From: a virus
Reading direction: 5' to 3' (one strand)
Virus record (IMG/VR): IMGVR_UViG_3300020219_000012
Span: 36,343 to 100,342 of that record
Length of the DNA: 64,000 nucleotides
Part shown: positions 38,307 through 46,882 of the stretch, one piece after another
Layout: each line of letters opens with the position of its first letter
Numbering within the stretch: position 1 is the first letter of the stretch
Made by a program: the position numbers and the translations under genes
The notes under the pieces: model-generated
The model's database searches: none
Seen by the model: only the letters and a program-made list of their open reading frames with translations
Told to the model about the DNA's origin: nothing

Positions 38307-38398
38307 CAGTCCTCCTCGGAATGTTTTATCCCCACTCGGAGGGTGAGTGGCGTTTACTTGAGCGGTTACAAATCGCGGTATTGACATCGGCGATCGAG

Positions 38399-38404
38399 TA
38401 GGAT
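38399..38404 (+). promoter_or_regulatory. -10-like box before + lysis operon
   Basis: TAGGAT seven nt before the ATG at 38412. A TTGACA lies at 38381-38386, but the spacer would be only 12 nt. AGGA within the box could also act as a ribosome site, so its role is ambiguous. Confidence 0.4.
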
Positions 38405-38411
38405 CTCGCCC

Positions 38412-38882
38412 ATGGCAATTGGCGACATCACCAACATTGGTCCCGACGGCACAAACGTCACGGTAGCGGTTGAGCTGCTCGCCAGCCGCGCCACCGTCAA
38501 CAGTCCACCGTCGGGCGCGTCGGCGGGCCTGTCGACTGAAATCATCTCGGAGGCCATGGAGGCCTTCAAGGGAGTGCCCGACACGATGACCCTGGTGCTC
38601 TACAGCACCGCCGGGACGGGCGTCATGACCGCGACGGCGCGGCTGTGGTTCTACGATCCGGTCGCAGCCGATTGGTTCCCGGCGGGGACCGGCGTTGATG
38701 GCACCAAGGGCACCATCAACGCACTGACCGCCATGGGCGAGACGGGCGCGGACAAGATCCGCCACATTGAACCCATCTTCTTTCCGTTTCACTGCACTCG
38801 CATCTATCTCGAGATCGTCGCCATCGCCGGCACCGGCACAGAGGTCAAGGCGCACCTGGCGGCCCGGCGGCCCGGTCGATGA
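38412..38882 (+). CDS. Beta-rich virion-like protein
   Basis: 156 residues, almost entirely Gly/Thr/Ala/Val beta strands (GDITNIGPDGTNVTVAVELL; FHCTRIYLEIVAIAGTG), typical of phage tail or fibre parts. Its last codons overlap the start of the glycosidase-like gene, so the two are translated together and may form a receptor-binding or tail-tip pair. Function by composition only. Confidence 0.58.
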   Translation: MAIGDITNIGPDGTNVTVAVELLASRATVNSPPSGASAGLSTEIISEAMEAFKGVPDTMTLVLYSTAGTGVMTATARLWFYDPVAADWFPAGTGVDGTKGTINALTAMGETGADKIRHIEPIFFPFHCTRIYLEIVAIAGTGTEVKAHLAARRPGR

Positions 38883-40480
38883 AAAAGACCTTCTCGCGTG
38901 GGTACACCGGCCTGGTGGCGGTGACATTCGTTGGCGTGCTCGGCGTCGCGTTCCTGTCATCGCCGAGCACGACGATCACCTACCCGACCGATCAGTTCCG
39001 GTCGTCGTTCGCGGCCCACCTGGAAGCCACGTCCCTTGGCTCTGACCCGGACGTCCAGGGGCTGGTCTTCAATTTCTACGACACCGGTGCTGGCGAGGGG
39101 CGGTGGATCTACCTGCGCATCTCAGCCGAGAAGATCTTGTGGCACCTCAAGCGCGGCGAGGCTGCGGCCTCTGTCACGCTAGCTGACAAGATGCTGACCT
39201 GGCAACAGCTTAGCAGCGCTGGGGCGCTAGCTAAAAGCTACGGAGCGTTCCCGTCCCTGATTACCGAGGACCCCATCAACCCCGGCGAGTGGATCGCTGC
39301 CGGGGCGCTCGATGGCACCGGCAACCCCGCCTACTACTCCGGCGACGGCCTGGTCATCCTCGAGGCTCTCAGCGAGCTCTACGATGAGACCGGAGATCTA
39401 GACTACCGCACAGCGGGGATCGCCCTGGGCGGGTGGCTGCTCGACATGATCGACGAGCCCAACGCTTGGCTGACCTCGTTTGGCTATGCCGGCACCGCAT
39501 ACCCGGCCCCGTTCAAGTATGTAGACTCCGCTGGCAACTATTCCGATCAGATCGTCCCCTCCGAATGCTTCAACTACATCGGCGCCCTCACTCACCTGAG
39601 CGCCATCACCAGCGACGCCAGCTACGGCGCCCGTGTGGACGGCGCCCGCGACTTCTACGCCGACTCCCAGCACGCCGACGGATACTATTTCGATCACTAC
39701 ACGACTTGGCCTAACTACCCCGCAGCGCCACCGAACTACAACCCCGCCGACTGGGCGCCCTTCCATGTTGGCAACGCGCAGGTCTTGGCCGACAACGTCC
39801 TCAACAGCGCCCTGGGCGCCGTCAAGGCCGGAGACACCGCCGCCGCCAACCTCGCCTTCACCTGGATAAACCAGGCCGTAGATCAGAACGGCGGGGTCCC
39901 TGGCTACCTGTCCCAGTCGGGTGGGCACGGTTTCGGGGTCCAGGATGTCTACTTCGATGTTGTCTCCTCCGGTCAGTACCGCTCGCTGGCGCAGTGGCTC
40001 AATCAGACTGCTCGCGCCACGCAGGCCGTGGCATTCCTGGAAGCAGCGCAGAGCGCCAGCGGCGGCTTCTCGTGGGGTCTCTATCAAAAGCTGGGTCTAT
40101 CGGCGACCGGCGCCACCGATGACGAGGCCCCGCACACTGGCTTTTGGGCCACGGCGGACATGTCGACCTACGCCACGACGCTGACCCCGGCCATCGGCTA
40201 CGACAGCCTGATCCCGCAGAAGCGCCTGACGCTACTGACCGCGACGCCAGCCGGCGTCGACATTGGCTCGACGCCAACCCAGATGACGGCGACCGCGACC
40301 TACAGCGACTCGTCCACGGCCAGCGTTATCGCGAATGTGTTCTGGCACCAAGACGACATCACGAAGGCAACCATCACTCAGGCGGGACTCGTGACACCGG
40401 TCGGAACCGGCAACTCCAACGCCTACGCAACGATCGGCAGATTCACCGACGCCGCATTCCTGGCCACCGCGGCCCCCTAG
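38879..40480 (+). CDS. Membrane-anchored six-hairpin glycosidase-like protein with Ig-like tail
   Basis: 533 residues. N-terminal signal or anchor (GLVAVTFVGVLGVAFLSS, about 10-27). Residues 30-430 have repeated helix pairs with acidic and aromatic pockets (GDGLVILEALSELYDETGD; DYRTAGIALGGWLLDMID; GYYFDHYTTW), as in alpha/alpha-toroid glycoside hydrolases and lyases. The last ~75 residues (LTLLTATPAGVDIGSTPTQM) are a Big_2-type Ig-like domain. Probably cleaves a host surface or capsule polysaccharide; an N-terminal anchor is unusual for a tail depolymerase. Confidence 0.6.
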   Translation: MKKTFSRGYTGLVAVTFVGVLGVAFLSSPSTTITYPTDQFRSSFAAHLEATSLGSDPDVQGLVFNFYDTGAGEGRWIYLRISAEKILWHLKRGEAAASVTLADKMLTWQQLSSAGALAKSYGAFPSLITEDPINPGEWIAAGALDGTGNPAYYSGDGLVILEALSELYDETGDLDYRTAGIALGGWLLDMIDEPNAWLTSFGYAGTAYPAPFKYVDSAGNYSDQIVPSECFNYIGALTHLSAITSDASYGARVDGARDFYADSQHADGYYFDHYTTWPNYPAAPPNYNPADWAPFHVGNAQVLADNVLNSALGAVKAGDTAAANLAFTWINQAVDQNGGVPGYLSQSGGHGFGVQDVYFDVVSSGQYRSLAQWLNQTARATQAVAFLEAAQSASGGFSWGLYQKLGLSATGATDDEAPHTGFWATADMSTYATTLTPAIGYDSLIPQKRLTLLTATPAGVDIGSTPTQMTATATYSDSSTASVIANVFWHQDDITKATITQAGLVTPVGTGNSNAYATIGRFTDAAFLATAAP

Positions 40481-40542
40481 TCGCGGGCTAACCTGTGTAG
40501 TCTCCGGCTACACCCCATTTCAAAAGAAAGAGGCACGAACAG

Positions 40543-41253
40543 ATGGCCATCCACCTATCCGCGCTCGCAAAGCAAACTCCCGGCGTTCGTAATCCCAAGC
40601 TCGGCAAGACCCGGGACCCGTTCGGCTTGCTCCTTCATACGACGGGCGGCGGTGTTACCCCGCTCGCCAAGAAGAAGAAGCAGCTGCCGGTGGATGTGGC
40701 GATCCGCATCTACATCGGCAGCCAGAACGGCAGCAACGGCTATATGTGGGGCGGCCCCGGCTACGTGCTCGAGCACAACGGCACCCTCCATCAGATCGCC
40801 CCCGACAACATCCTCACCAACCACTGCGGCGGTGACGATCGGGCAAAGTACGTGGGCGGCTCATGGATCAAGGAGGCGAGTCCCGCCGCCCTGGCCAAGT
40901 GGCACGCCCAGTGGGGCCCGCGCTACAAGGCACCAAACCAGCTCTACCCCAGCAAGTCGCCCAACACCGATTATGTCGGCGTCGAGATGATCCCCTGCGG
41001 TGACGGCTTTGGCATCCCGATGCGGCCGGGGCTGCGCTTCTCCAAGGAGCAGCACGACATGGCGATCGACCTGGGTCGTGAGATGGCCAAGCGCCACGAG
41101 TGGCCCGCCGGCTGGCAGCGTGGATCGCGGCTGGTCGGCCACGAGGACGTTCAGCTGCTTAACCGCATGGACAAGAACGGCGGCTGGGATCCAGGCTGGC
41201 TCCGCGAGAAGCCGTACTTCGACTTCGACTACGTGCGCAACAATATCGGCTGA
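40543..41253 (+). CDS. N-acetylmuramoyl-L-alanine amidase (endolysin)
   Basis: 236 residues, AAAGAGG site. Amidase_2/PGRP fold: LLLHTTGGG supplies the first zinc His, YVGVEMIP the core strand, and RLVGHEDVQ...DKNGGWDPG the second His and third ligand region. There is no obvious cell-wall-binding domain or signal peptide. Cleaves the peptide side chain from peptidoglycan at lysis. Third gene of the short + lysis/host-surface set. Confidence 0.85.
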   Translation: MAIHLSALAKQTPGVRNPKLGKTRDPFGLLLHTTGGGVTPLAKKKKQLPVDVAIRIYIGSQNGSNGYMWGGPGYVLEHNGTLHQIAPDNILTNHCGGDDRAKYVGGSWIKEASPAALAKWHAQWGPRYKAPNQLYPSKSPNTDYVGVEMIPCGDGFGIPMRPGLRFSKEQHDMAIDLGREMAKRHEWPAGWQRGSRLVGHEDVQLLNRMDKNGGWDPGWLREKPYFDFDYVRNNIG

Positions 41254-41534
41254 GGTCGGGCAGCTAGCTGCGCGTCGATGTCGACGACGCAGGCCTTCCA
41301 CGTCTCATGGTCACAGCCCATGCCGAGAAGGCGGCCCATTCGCTCATAGGTGGCCAGCTCATCGCAGATCTCTCGGCGGATCTGATCGAGCTGGACGGTG
41401 GTGCAGCCGGGCCCGTATGACCGAATGAGGTCCTGGGCCAGCCCCGGCGCGGTCGACACCCGCCCCATGGCGTAGCGGACGTAGCCGAGCAGCATGTACC
41501 AGAGGTCTGTCTGGTTGACGGCGACTGTGGTCAT
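41229..41534 (-). CDS. Hypothetical helical protein
   Basis: 101 residues, helical, with Cys at about 44, 57, 74 and 81 (GPGCTT, REICDEL, GMGCDHETWKACV). Overlaps the end of the amidase gene tail to tail by 25 nt. First of the next leftward block by position, last by transcription. Not recognised. Confidence 0.55.
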   Translation of the reverse strand: MTTVAVNQTDLWYMLLGYVRYAMGRVSTAPGLAQDLIRSYGPGCTTVQLDQIRREICDELATYERMGRLLGMGCDHETWKACVVDIDAQLAARPQPILLRT

Positions 41535-41546
41535 GGTGTCTCCCGG

Positions 41547-41942
41547 TTAGTACGGACGATCTGGCGCTTGCGGTATTTCAATTGGAACCCCCTCGGTCGT
41601 GGGCGGTGCGAAGGCTGCCCGGCGGGCCATGAGGTCTCGGTTGCTCTGTGCCTGGCACTCGTCGCGCTGCGCAGTTAGCGCACGGAGTTGGCCCATGACA
41701 GTGCGAAGAAGCATGTCCCTGTCCTCCAGGGCGTGAGAGAGCTTTTCATACGCAGCCCTCTCGTCGGCAAGCTGCCGGCTACGTAGGAGCAGCTCATTGC
41801 GCAGCCCCCGGGTGACCCCGGCGGCAAGCGCAAGGCGTTCGGGGATCTCCAGCTCGCCTGCAGGGATGTCGTTGTTGTTGAGCCAGTTGATGACGTCCAG
41901 CACCCACAGCTCGTGTTGGGCCTCCATGCCGCTTTGCTTCAC
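41547..41942 (-). CDS. Coiled-coil hypothetical protein
   Basis: 131 residues from a GTG overlapping the upstream stop. WVLDVINWLNNNDIPAGELE then a long heptad coil (RQLADERAAYEKLSHALEDR). Pro-rich C-terminus. Function unknown. Confidence 0.55.
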   Translation of the reverse strand: MKQSGMEAQHELWVLDVINWLNNNDIPAGELEIPERLALAAGVTRGLRNELLLRSRQLADERAAYEKLSHALEDRDMLLRTVMGQLRALTAQRDECQAQSNRDLMARRAAFAPPTTEGVPIEIPQAPDRPY

Positions 41943-42133
41943 GACCCATCCATGACGTATTCCATGTCCTCGGGAATGACGATGATGCGGACGACCCGCT
42001 CCTTCGTTGTGCCCGGGGGGATGATCCGCGTCTGGAGTTGGGTGAGCTGGTTCTGGAGGGCGGCATCGCACATGGCGGCCGTCAGCAGGTCGATGAAGGT
42101 GGCGGTGTCTTTGGACTCTTTGGTATCGGACAC
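41939..42133 (-). CDS. Small hypothetical protein
   Basis: 64 residues from a GTG at 42133 that overlaps the ThyX stop (TAGTG). Helical start (TFIDLLTAAMCDAALQNQL), then a strand RVVRIIVIPEDMEYVM. Coupled to ThyX. Not recognised. Confidence 0.52.
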   Translation of the reverse strand: MSDTKESKDTATFIDLLTAAMCDAALQNQLTQLQTRIIPPGTTKERVVRIIVIPEDMEYVMDGS

Positions 42134-42927
42134 TAGAGTGCCTCCCAGGCGGCGATGATGGCCGGGTAGACCGGGCGGAGTAGGGTGAGCATGGCCTCGG
42201 CGTAGACCCGGACCTCGTACTGGGCGTGCGGATCCAGGCGGAGCTTGAGCAGGTGCAGGGTGTTGTGCAGGTCGTTCTGCCAGTACCACTCGGTGTACGT
42301 GGCGACGGGCAGGACAGTGCGGGCGAGCTCGGCGGCCATCTTGTGCTTGTCGAGCAACTTCTCGTAGGCGTCGAAGGCTCGTTCGTTCGACTCCTTCATG
42401 ATGTTGAAGCAGCCGACGGGGTCGGCGACCAACTCATCCGATGAGCCCTGCTTGTTGTTGGTCGACTGCTTCTGCATCCGATCTTTGGCTGGAACGTAGA
42501 ACTCGCGAGCTGCCTTGACGTAGCGGTAGCTGACTTCGTTGATGCTCGCCGTTCGATGACGGACCAGCTGCCTTGCCACGAAGATCGGCATCTTCATGTA
42601 GAAGCGGACTTGGCAGAACTCAAGCGGAGTGGTGTGGCGATGCCGGATCAGGTAGCCGGTCAACTTGGCGTCGGCCTCCTCGGTTCTCTCCTCCTTGTTG
42701 CGAAAGGAAGTCCGGGCCGTCCTGGCAGGAGTGCGGTCGTTGCCCATGGTGTCAACCAGCGCGACGAAGCCGTGATCGAGAACAGCGATCTCGGATGCCG
42801 GGCTGTGCTTGCCCAGACGCAGACGAAGCTGGGCGGGGGGGATGGCTTCGGCCTTGGCCTTGGTAATCGGTGGAGGTGGGGTGGGCTTCGCCTTGGCCGA
42901 CCTTTCGAGGGATCGTCTCTTGGTCAT
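42133..42927 (-). CDS. thyX: Flavin-dependent thymidylate synthase
   Basis: 264 residues from the ATG at 42927, coupled to the previous gene by ATGA. RHRTASINEVSYRY is the RHRx7S signature; LIRHRHTTPLEF and HNTLHLLKLRLDPHAQYEVR are further FAD/dUMP-binding segments. An extra ~45-residue basic/Pro-rich N-terminus precedes the catalytic domain. Makes dTMP from dUMP; feeds the phage thymidylate kinase. Confidence 0.88.
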   Translation of the reverse strand: MTKRRSLERSAKAKPTPPPPITKAKAEAIPPAQLRLRLGKHSPASEIAVLDHGFVALVDTMGNDRTPARTARTSFRNKEERTEEADAKLTGYLIRHRHTTPLEFCQVRFYMKMPIFVARQLVRHRTASINEVSYRYVKAAREFYVPAKDRMQKQSTNNKQGSSDELVADPVGCFNIMKESNERAFDAYEKLLDKHKMAAELARTVLPVATYTEWYWQNDLHNTLHLLKLRLDPHAQYEVRVYAEAMLTLLRPVYPAIIAAWEAL

Positions 42928-43328
42928 GAATCGATCTTTCCCCACCCATGCGGCAGGATGCAGTTTTCGGGGGCGCCGTTGAACATGGGCCCCAGTTGCT
43001 CGTCGGTAAGGCCGGCCAGGCCGCAGCCGACACGTGTCACGAAGAACGTGAGCTGCGGGTTGGCCTCGGCGTAGAAGAGCAGGAGCTTGGCGTGGCGGGC
43101 GATGGTGTTAAGCGGAAGTGTCAGGAGGTTCTTGTCTTTGGTCGGCAGGGCGTAGCACCTGGGAGCGTAGGCATCCGGCATCGGCCCCTCGCCAACACCC
43201 CAGGCCGCGCCCAGATCGCTTCTGGCATACCTGGCAGCGCCGGCGCCGTGAATGCCGGCCAGGTTGGAGCCGAACACGAAGACCTGGCCCGACTTGGGGT
43301 CAAAGACCCGGTCGATCTCCATCGTCAC
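42924..43328 (-). CDS. Macro-like phage non-structural protein (A1S_2505-type)
   Basis: 134 residues. VFVFGSNLAGIHGAGAARYA, CYALPTKDKN and TRVGCGLAGLTDEQLGPMF match a phage protein family I know under the name A1S_2505; the NLAGIHGAGAA loop resembles macro-domain ligand loops. GTG start overlapping the preceding stop. Function in phages not established; could bind ADP-ribose-like ligands. Confidence 0.65.
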   Translation of the reverse strand: MTMEIDRVFDPKSGQVFVFGSNLAGIHGAGAARYARSDLGAAWGVGEGPMPDAYAPRCYALPTKDKNLLTLPLNTIARHAKLLLFYAEANPQLTFFVTRVGCGLAGLTDEQLGPMFNGAPENCILPHGWGKIDS

Positions 43329-43432
43329 TTAGGCTTCCCTCGGCGCTCGTGGCGGATCCAACCGATGCGCTCGGCAGCCTCGATGATCTTGGCAGCCGTC
43401 AGCTTGGGGGTGACCTTGATGGGGGTCGTCAT
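43325..43432 (-). CDS. 35-residue basic protein
   Basis: MTTPIKVTPKLTAAKIIEAA, then ERIGWIRHERRGKPK. A single helix with a basic tail, ending in the GTG start of the next gene. The ribosome site is weak, so support rests on coupling and composition. Confidence 0.42.
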   Translation of the reverse strand: MTTPIKVTPKLTAAKIIEAAERIGWIRHERRGKPK

Positions 43433-43480
43433 CGGGAGATGGCTTCGGGATAAGCGGCCGTCTCTTCTCTTCTTTGTAGA

Positions 43481-43738
43481 TCACTTGATTCGAACTCCTC
43501 GCAGCTTTTGGCGCTGCTGGGCGGCGCGGCGGTCCAGCAGCCAGCAGACCGGCATCACGGTGACGAAAAAGGCCAGGACCAGGACCAGCCCGGAGACCAG
43601 CGGCATCCACAGCGGCGCCACCACCCAGTGCCAGGACCAGTCGATGTGATCAGTCAGGCGCAGGGCGACGAAGATCAAGAACAGCGCTCCTGCCAGCCCA
43701 ATACTGCCAGACGCTGTGTGTTTTGCCGAATTGCTCAT
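43481..43738 (-). CDS. Two-span membrane protein
   Basis: 85 residues, ATGA-coupled. Two hydrophobic segments (GSIGLAGALFLIFVALRL; PLVSGLVLVLAFFVTVMPV) enclose WSWHWVVAPLWMPL, and the C-terminus is basic. Resembles the small phage proteins called transmembrane Fragile-X-F. A holin role is possible by topology but not shown. Confidence 0.6.
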   Translation of the reverse strand: MSNSAKHTASGSIGLAGALFLIFVALRLTDHIDWSWHWVVAPLWMPLVSGLVLVLAFFVTVMPVCWLLDRRAAQQRQKLRGVRIK

Positions 43739-43899
43739 AGGGTCTCGTTCCTCCAGTCGTTGTACAGGGCGGTTAGAAGGCTCGCGCCCACCGTGGCACG
43801 GTCGCCCTTGTCGTCGAGCGACCTGGACTCGAGCTCGAGCAAGGTCCTCTCGATGATGGCGCCGATGCGAGCCCAGTCCGGGTAGGTGGCGGCGCTCAT
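43735..43899 (-). CDS. 54-residue hypothetical protein
   Basis: ATGA overlaps on both sides. Starts MSAATYPDWARIGAIIERTL and ends ALYNDWRNETL; helical and acidic. Coupling supports a real gene. Function unknown. Confidence 0.55.
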   Translation of the reverse strand: MSAATYPDWARIGAIIERTLLELESRSLDDKGDRATVGASLLTALYNDWRNETL

Positions 43900-44261
43900 G
43901 CGACAGTGAGTCCGCTGGTATTGGACTGGTCGTCGTGGATCTGGGCGGAGGACGGGACAGATGTGGCGATCGGTGTCGTCACGACAGCGTGCGCCCGCTG
44001 CAGGCGATCGACGTGGATGTGGGCCACCTCGGGAGCGGCGTAGGCGACCGACTTCAGGTAAGCGTCCACCTCTTCGACGAACCTGCGGTGGACGCCGAGC
44101 TCGGACTCGAGCGAGGCGATGTGGCTGACGAGCCGATCGATGTGACCGCCGAGCATGACAGCGCCGACGTGGTCGGCCTGGGCCAGGAGCTTGATCTTGT
44201 ACTCAACGATACCGCTGAGCTGATCTGGGGAGAGGCGCTGAAGCGGAACGTTCCTGATCAT
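43896..44261 (-). CDS. Hypothetical protein
   Basis: 121 residues. Helical centre (DRLVSHIASLESELGVHRRF) and a Thr/Ser-rich tail. Between the dCMP deaminase gene and small coupled genes. Not recognised. Confidence 0.52.
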   Translation of the reverse strand: MIRNVPLQRLSPDQLSGIVEYKIKLLAQADHVGAVMLGGHIDRLVSHIASLESELGVHRRFVEEVDAYLKSVAYAAPEVAHIHVDRLQRAHAVVTTPIATSVPSSAQIHDDQSNTSGLTVA

Positions 44262-45019
44262 GGGATTACCTCGTAGCAGTCGTCGACCCAGACGCCGCTC
44301 TCGATGAGCGTCACCTTGGCCAGCGCAGAATTGCGCTTCCAGGTGTCGTCGGCATGCCGAGGCTCACGAACGGCGGGGCAAGCCACACAAGCGATACCAG
44401 CCTGCGCGATGAGCTTGGCGCACTCGCTGCACGGGTACATCGTGGTGACCAAGGCGCAGCCGCGGACGCTCACGACGGCGTTCAGGATGGCGTTCATCTC
44501 GGCGTGCACGACCAACGCGTATTTGGTTGGACGGTCAGCGAGCCGCTCCGGTGTGTCCTTGACGCCCTTGGCAAAGCCGTTGTAGCCCAGGCCAATGACC
44601 CGGCGGTCCTCGTTGACGATGACGGCGCCGACCTTGGTGCTGGGGTCCTTGCTCCAGGAGCTGACGTTGACCGCCAGGCCCATGAAGCGCTGGAACCAGG
44701 GCGGGGTGATCTTGTCGCGAACCGGAGGTGAGGTCCGGGCGAGTTCGACCGCAAGGCCGTTCTCGTCCTGGTACTGAATGAGCACGTTGGGTTTGCTTTC
44801 CTTGGGCCGGCGATGGCCCGGCATGTTGATGGTGACCGCCCGTAGCCGGGCGTCTTGGCGCAGGTGGCGGAAGGCGACCAGATCTTTATAGAGCGAGTCG
44901 TGGATGCTGTAGACGATGGACTCGACGCTGAGGCTGTCGACAACTTGGGCGGGCCTGATACCCGAGCCGAGCGTACTGCGGCGCCAGTCGACGAGAGGGC
45001 GGAACCGTTCGTAGCTCAC
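44258..45019 (-). CDS. dCMP deaminase with extra N-terminal domain
   Basis: 253 residues. The C-terminal ~145 residues are a zinc deaminase: HAEMNAILNAV (zinc His and catalytic Glu) and YPCSECAKLIAQAG (zinc Cys pair), with an AVREPRHADDTWKRN segment as in ComEB/dCMP deaminases. The N-terminal ~105 residues are an unrecognised domain not usual for the family. Converts dCMP to dUMP, the substrate of ThyX. Confidence 0.83.
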   Translation of the reverse strand: MSYERFRPLVDWRRSTLGSGIRPAQVVDSLSVESIVYSIHDSLYKDLVAFRHLRQDARLRAVTINMPGHRRPKESKPNVLIQYQDENGLAVELARTSPPVRDKITPPWFQRFMGLAVNVSSWSKDPSTKVGAVIVNEDRRVIGLGYNGFAKGVKDTPERLADRPTKYALVVHAEMNAILNAVVSVRGCALVTTMYPCSECAKLIAQAGIACVACPAVREPRHADDTWKRNSALAKVTLIESGVWVDDCYEVIP

Positions 45020-45324
45020 GGCTGACCTCGCTTCTTCTCGAGGTCACGGCGGCGCTGCCACCAGCCGCGGATCTGTTCCGATAGGGGCTTGTCCCGCTTG
45101 ACCACGAACTCGATGATGTCAGCTGCCGCCTTGTCGCCGCCCCTGGCCTCGGCCACCGCATCCCGGCTGGGCTGGCTGGTCAGGTGCAGGTAGCGGCAGT
45201 GCGGGCAGGCGTAGTGACGAAGGTAGGTGTCGGGTCGCTCTCGCTTGGCTTCGACGATGGCCTGGTCGGCCTCGGCGACCGTGTTGTACCGGACCTTGCG
45301 AAAGCACCCGCGATCCGGGTTCAC
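45016..45324 (-). CDS. Zinc-finger-type protein
   Basis: 102 residues. YACPHCRYLHLTSQ gives CxxC plus His; basic helices surround it (QIRGWWQRRRDLEKKRGQP). Likely nucleic-acid-binding; similar small CxxC...HxH proteins are common in phages. ATGA-coupled on both sides. Confidence 0.6.
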   Translation of the reverse strand: MNPDRGCFRKVRYNTVAEADQAIVEAKRERPDTYLRHYACPHCRYLHLTSQPSRDAVAEARGGDKAAADIIEFVVKRDKPLSEQIRGWWQRRRDLEKKRGQP

Positions 45325-45866
45325 TCGACAGCCAACCGAAGCTGGGGCAACCGCAGATCACCCAGCCGCAGGTCCTCCTTGTTGCACGCGAGGCATTTAC
45401 CGCAGCGGCTCTCGATCGCAGCTTTGCCGCAGTCATTGGCGGTCAGCACCCGCTGCACCCAGTATCGCGCCACCTGCTTTTCGAGCTCGGCGATGAGGGA
45501 GTGCTGGGCGTCGATCCTCACAATGAGCGGCGCCAGCGAGGCGATCGCCCTCTTGGCATCTCCGCGCAGGCCCTCGATCACCGACCGAACGGAGGCGCCC
45601 TCCTTGGCCAGTGCTGGGCTGACGTCGCTGATCGCCAGGTAGACGTCTCGCTGCGCGGCCTCGGCCTTGGCCTTCCACTGATCACGCTCGGCCACGAGGA
45701 CCGGGAATTCGCGAGCGGCAATCTGCGCCATCTCGGCGGTCCATTGTTCGAGGGCCACCACCAACGCGCACCCGACGTGCTCGCAGACAGCGCCCTCGGC
45801 GCACTCTACGGTCGAAGACGTTGGGCGCGCAGCCAGCAACTTCTTGAACTCTGTGTAGTCGGTCAC
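45321..45866 (-). CDS. Coiled-coil protein with C-terminal zinc ribbon
   Basis: 181 residues from a GTG overlapping the rIIB stop (TAGTG). Helical and coiled-coil middle (VLVAERDQWKAKAEAAQRDV), followed by CGKAAIESRCGKCLACN, a zinc-knuckle set near the C-terminus. Cysteines near the start (VECAEGAVCEHVGC) may form a second site. Function unknown. Confidence 0.55.
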   Translation of the reverse strand: MTDYTEFKKLLAARPTSSTVECAEGAVCEHVGCALVVALEQWTAEMAQIAAREFPVLVAERDQWKAKAEAAQRDVYLAISDVSPALAKEGASVRSVIEGLRGDAKRAIASLAPLIVRIDAQHSLIAELEKQVARYWVQRVLTANDCGKAAIESRCGKCLACNKEDLRLGDLRLPQLRLAVE

Positions 45867-46882
45867 TACTTGGCTTTCTTCTTGCGGTACTTCAAGATCT
45901 TGCCAACCAGGGCCGACTTGCCACCCGGCAGCTTGGAGGCGCCAACGATCTTGCACGGGCCGGCGGCGTACTTGCGCAGGTCGGCGAGCGATTCGTTCAT
46001 CAGGTCCTTGCCGCTGAGCCTGGCGAACCGACGGGCCTTGTTGTAGGCGGCCTTGCCCTGGTCGCTCACATGAACAGCTTCAGCGCGCACGTCGGCGGGT
46101 TCGTCGTGGGCGCTGTCACCTTCACGCCACTCCTCATCGTCATCTTCGTCGATTTCCTCGCTGTGCACGGTGGACGACAGCAGCCCGCCAGCATGGTGGC
46201 CGATGACCTTGTACTCACAGACCCGCATCTTGCGATAGCTCTCGTCGTTGGGCACGCAGACCACGTGCTCGGGGTCGACCTCGCAGATCACCACGGCCCC
46301 GTCCGAGTGGAAGCTGTCGGCATACGAGAGGTCGCCGACGTGATAGCCGAAGTGACAAGCCGTCTGCGGGTCGTCGGAGACGAGGTTTCGCTCCATCCGG
46401 TTGACCACGCCCGGCGAGTTGTCGACCTTGCCTGTGTAGCAATCCGTGAGGTCCGCCTTGACGCCCTTGTAGGCCAGGAAGGTGCCGTCCTTCTGAAGCG
46501 GAATGCCCGAATGCTGCAGGAAGTTGAAGAGCTGGTTCACCGACCGGTGGCTCGGGTTCTTGGCCAGCCGCTCATAGAAGTTGAACACGGGCTCGGGGCT
46601 CTCGCCCTGGGCTGCCATCTCGCGGATGCGACCCTGGATGGAAATAGGCAGCGGTTCACCGTCATAGAAGATCTTGCCGTCGGCGCTCGCCGCGAACCGA
46701 CCCTTGGCCCACTGTGCCAGCGAGCCTGCCAGGGTCAAGCTGCGGACCACGCCGTCCCAGTCCTCGGACAGCACCGCGCTATGGATGGCGCTGTACTGAA
46801 TGGAGCCCTTGAGAAAGGTGTGGGGGGTGCCGGCGTGGATGACGGTCGCAGACTCATGAGTGATCGTGAAGGCGGGGCGCAT
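45866..46882 (-). CDS. rIIB: rIIB-like protein
   Basis: 338 residues. LFNFLQHSGIPLQKDGTFLA then YKGVKADLTDCYTGKVDNSP and VCEVDPEHVVCVPNDESYRKM-type segments correspond to the conserved core of T4 rIIB. It overlaps the end of rIIA by 29 nt, the same order as in T4. The C-terminus has an acidic patch (EEIDEDDDEEW) and a basic end. In T4 the pair protects growth against a prophage exclusion system; the role here is inferred only. Confidence 0.75.
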   Translation of the reverse strand: MRPAFTITHESATVIHAGTPHTFLKGSIQYSAIHSAVLSEDWDGVVRSLTLAGSLAQWAKGRFAASADGKIFYDGEPLPISIQGRIREMAAQGESPEPVFNFYERLAKNPSHRSVNQLFNFLQHSGIPLQKDGTFLAYKGVKADLTDCYTGKVDNSPGVVNRMERNLVSDDPQTACHFGYHVGDLSYADSFHSDGAVVICEVDPEHVVCVPNDESYRKMRVCEYKVIGHHAGGLLSSTVHSEEIDEDDDEEWREGDSAHDEPADVRAEAVHVSDQGKAAYNKARRFARLSGKDLMNESLADLRKYAAGPCKIVGASKLPGGKSALVGKILKYRKKKAK

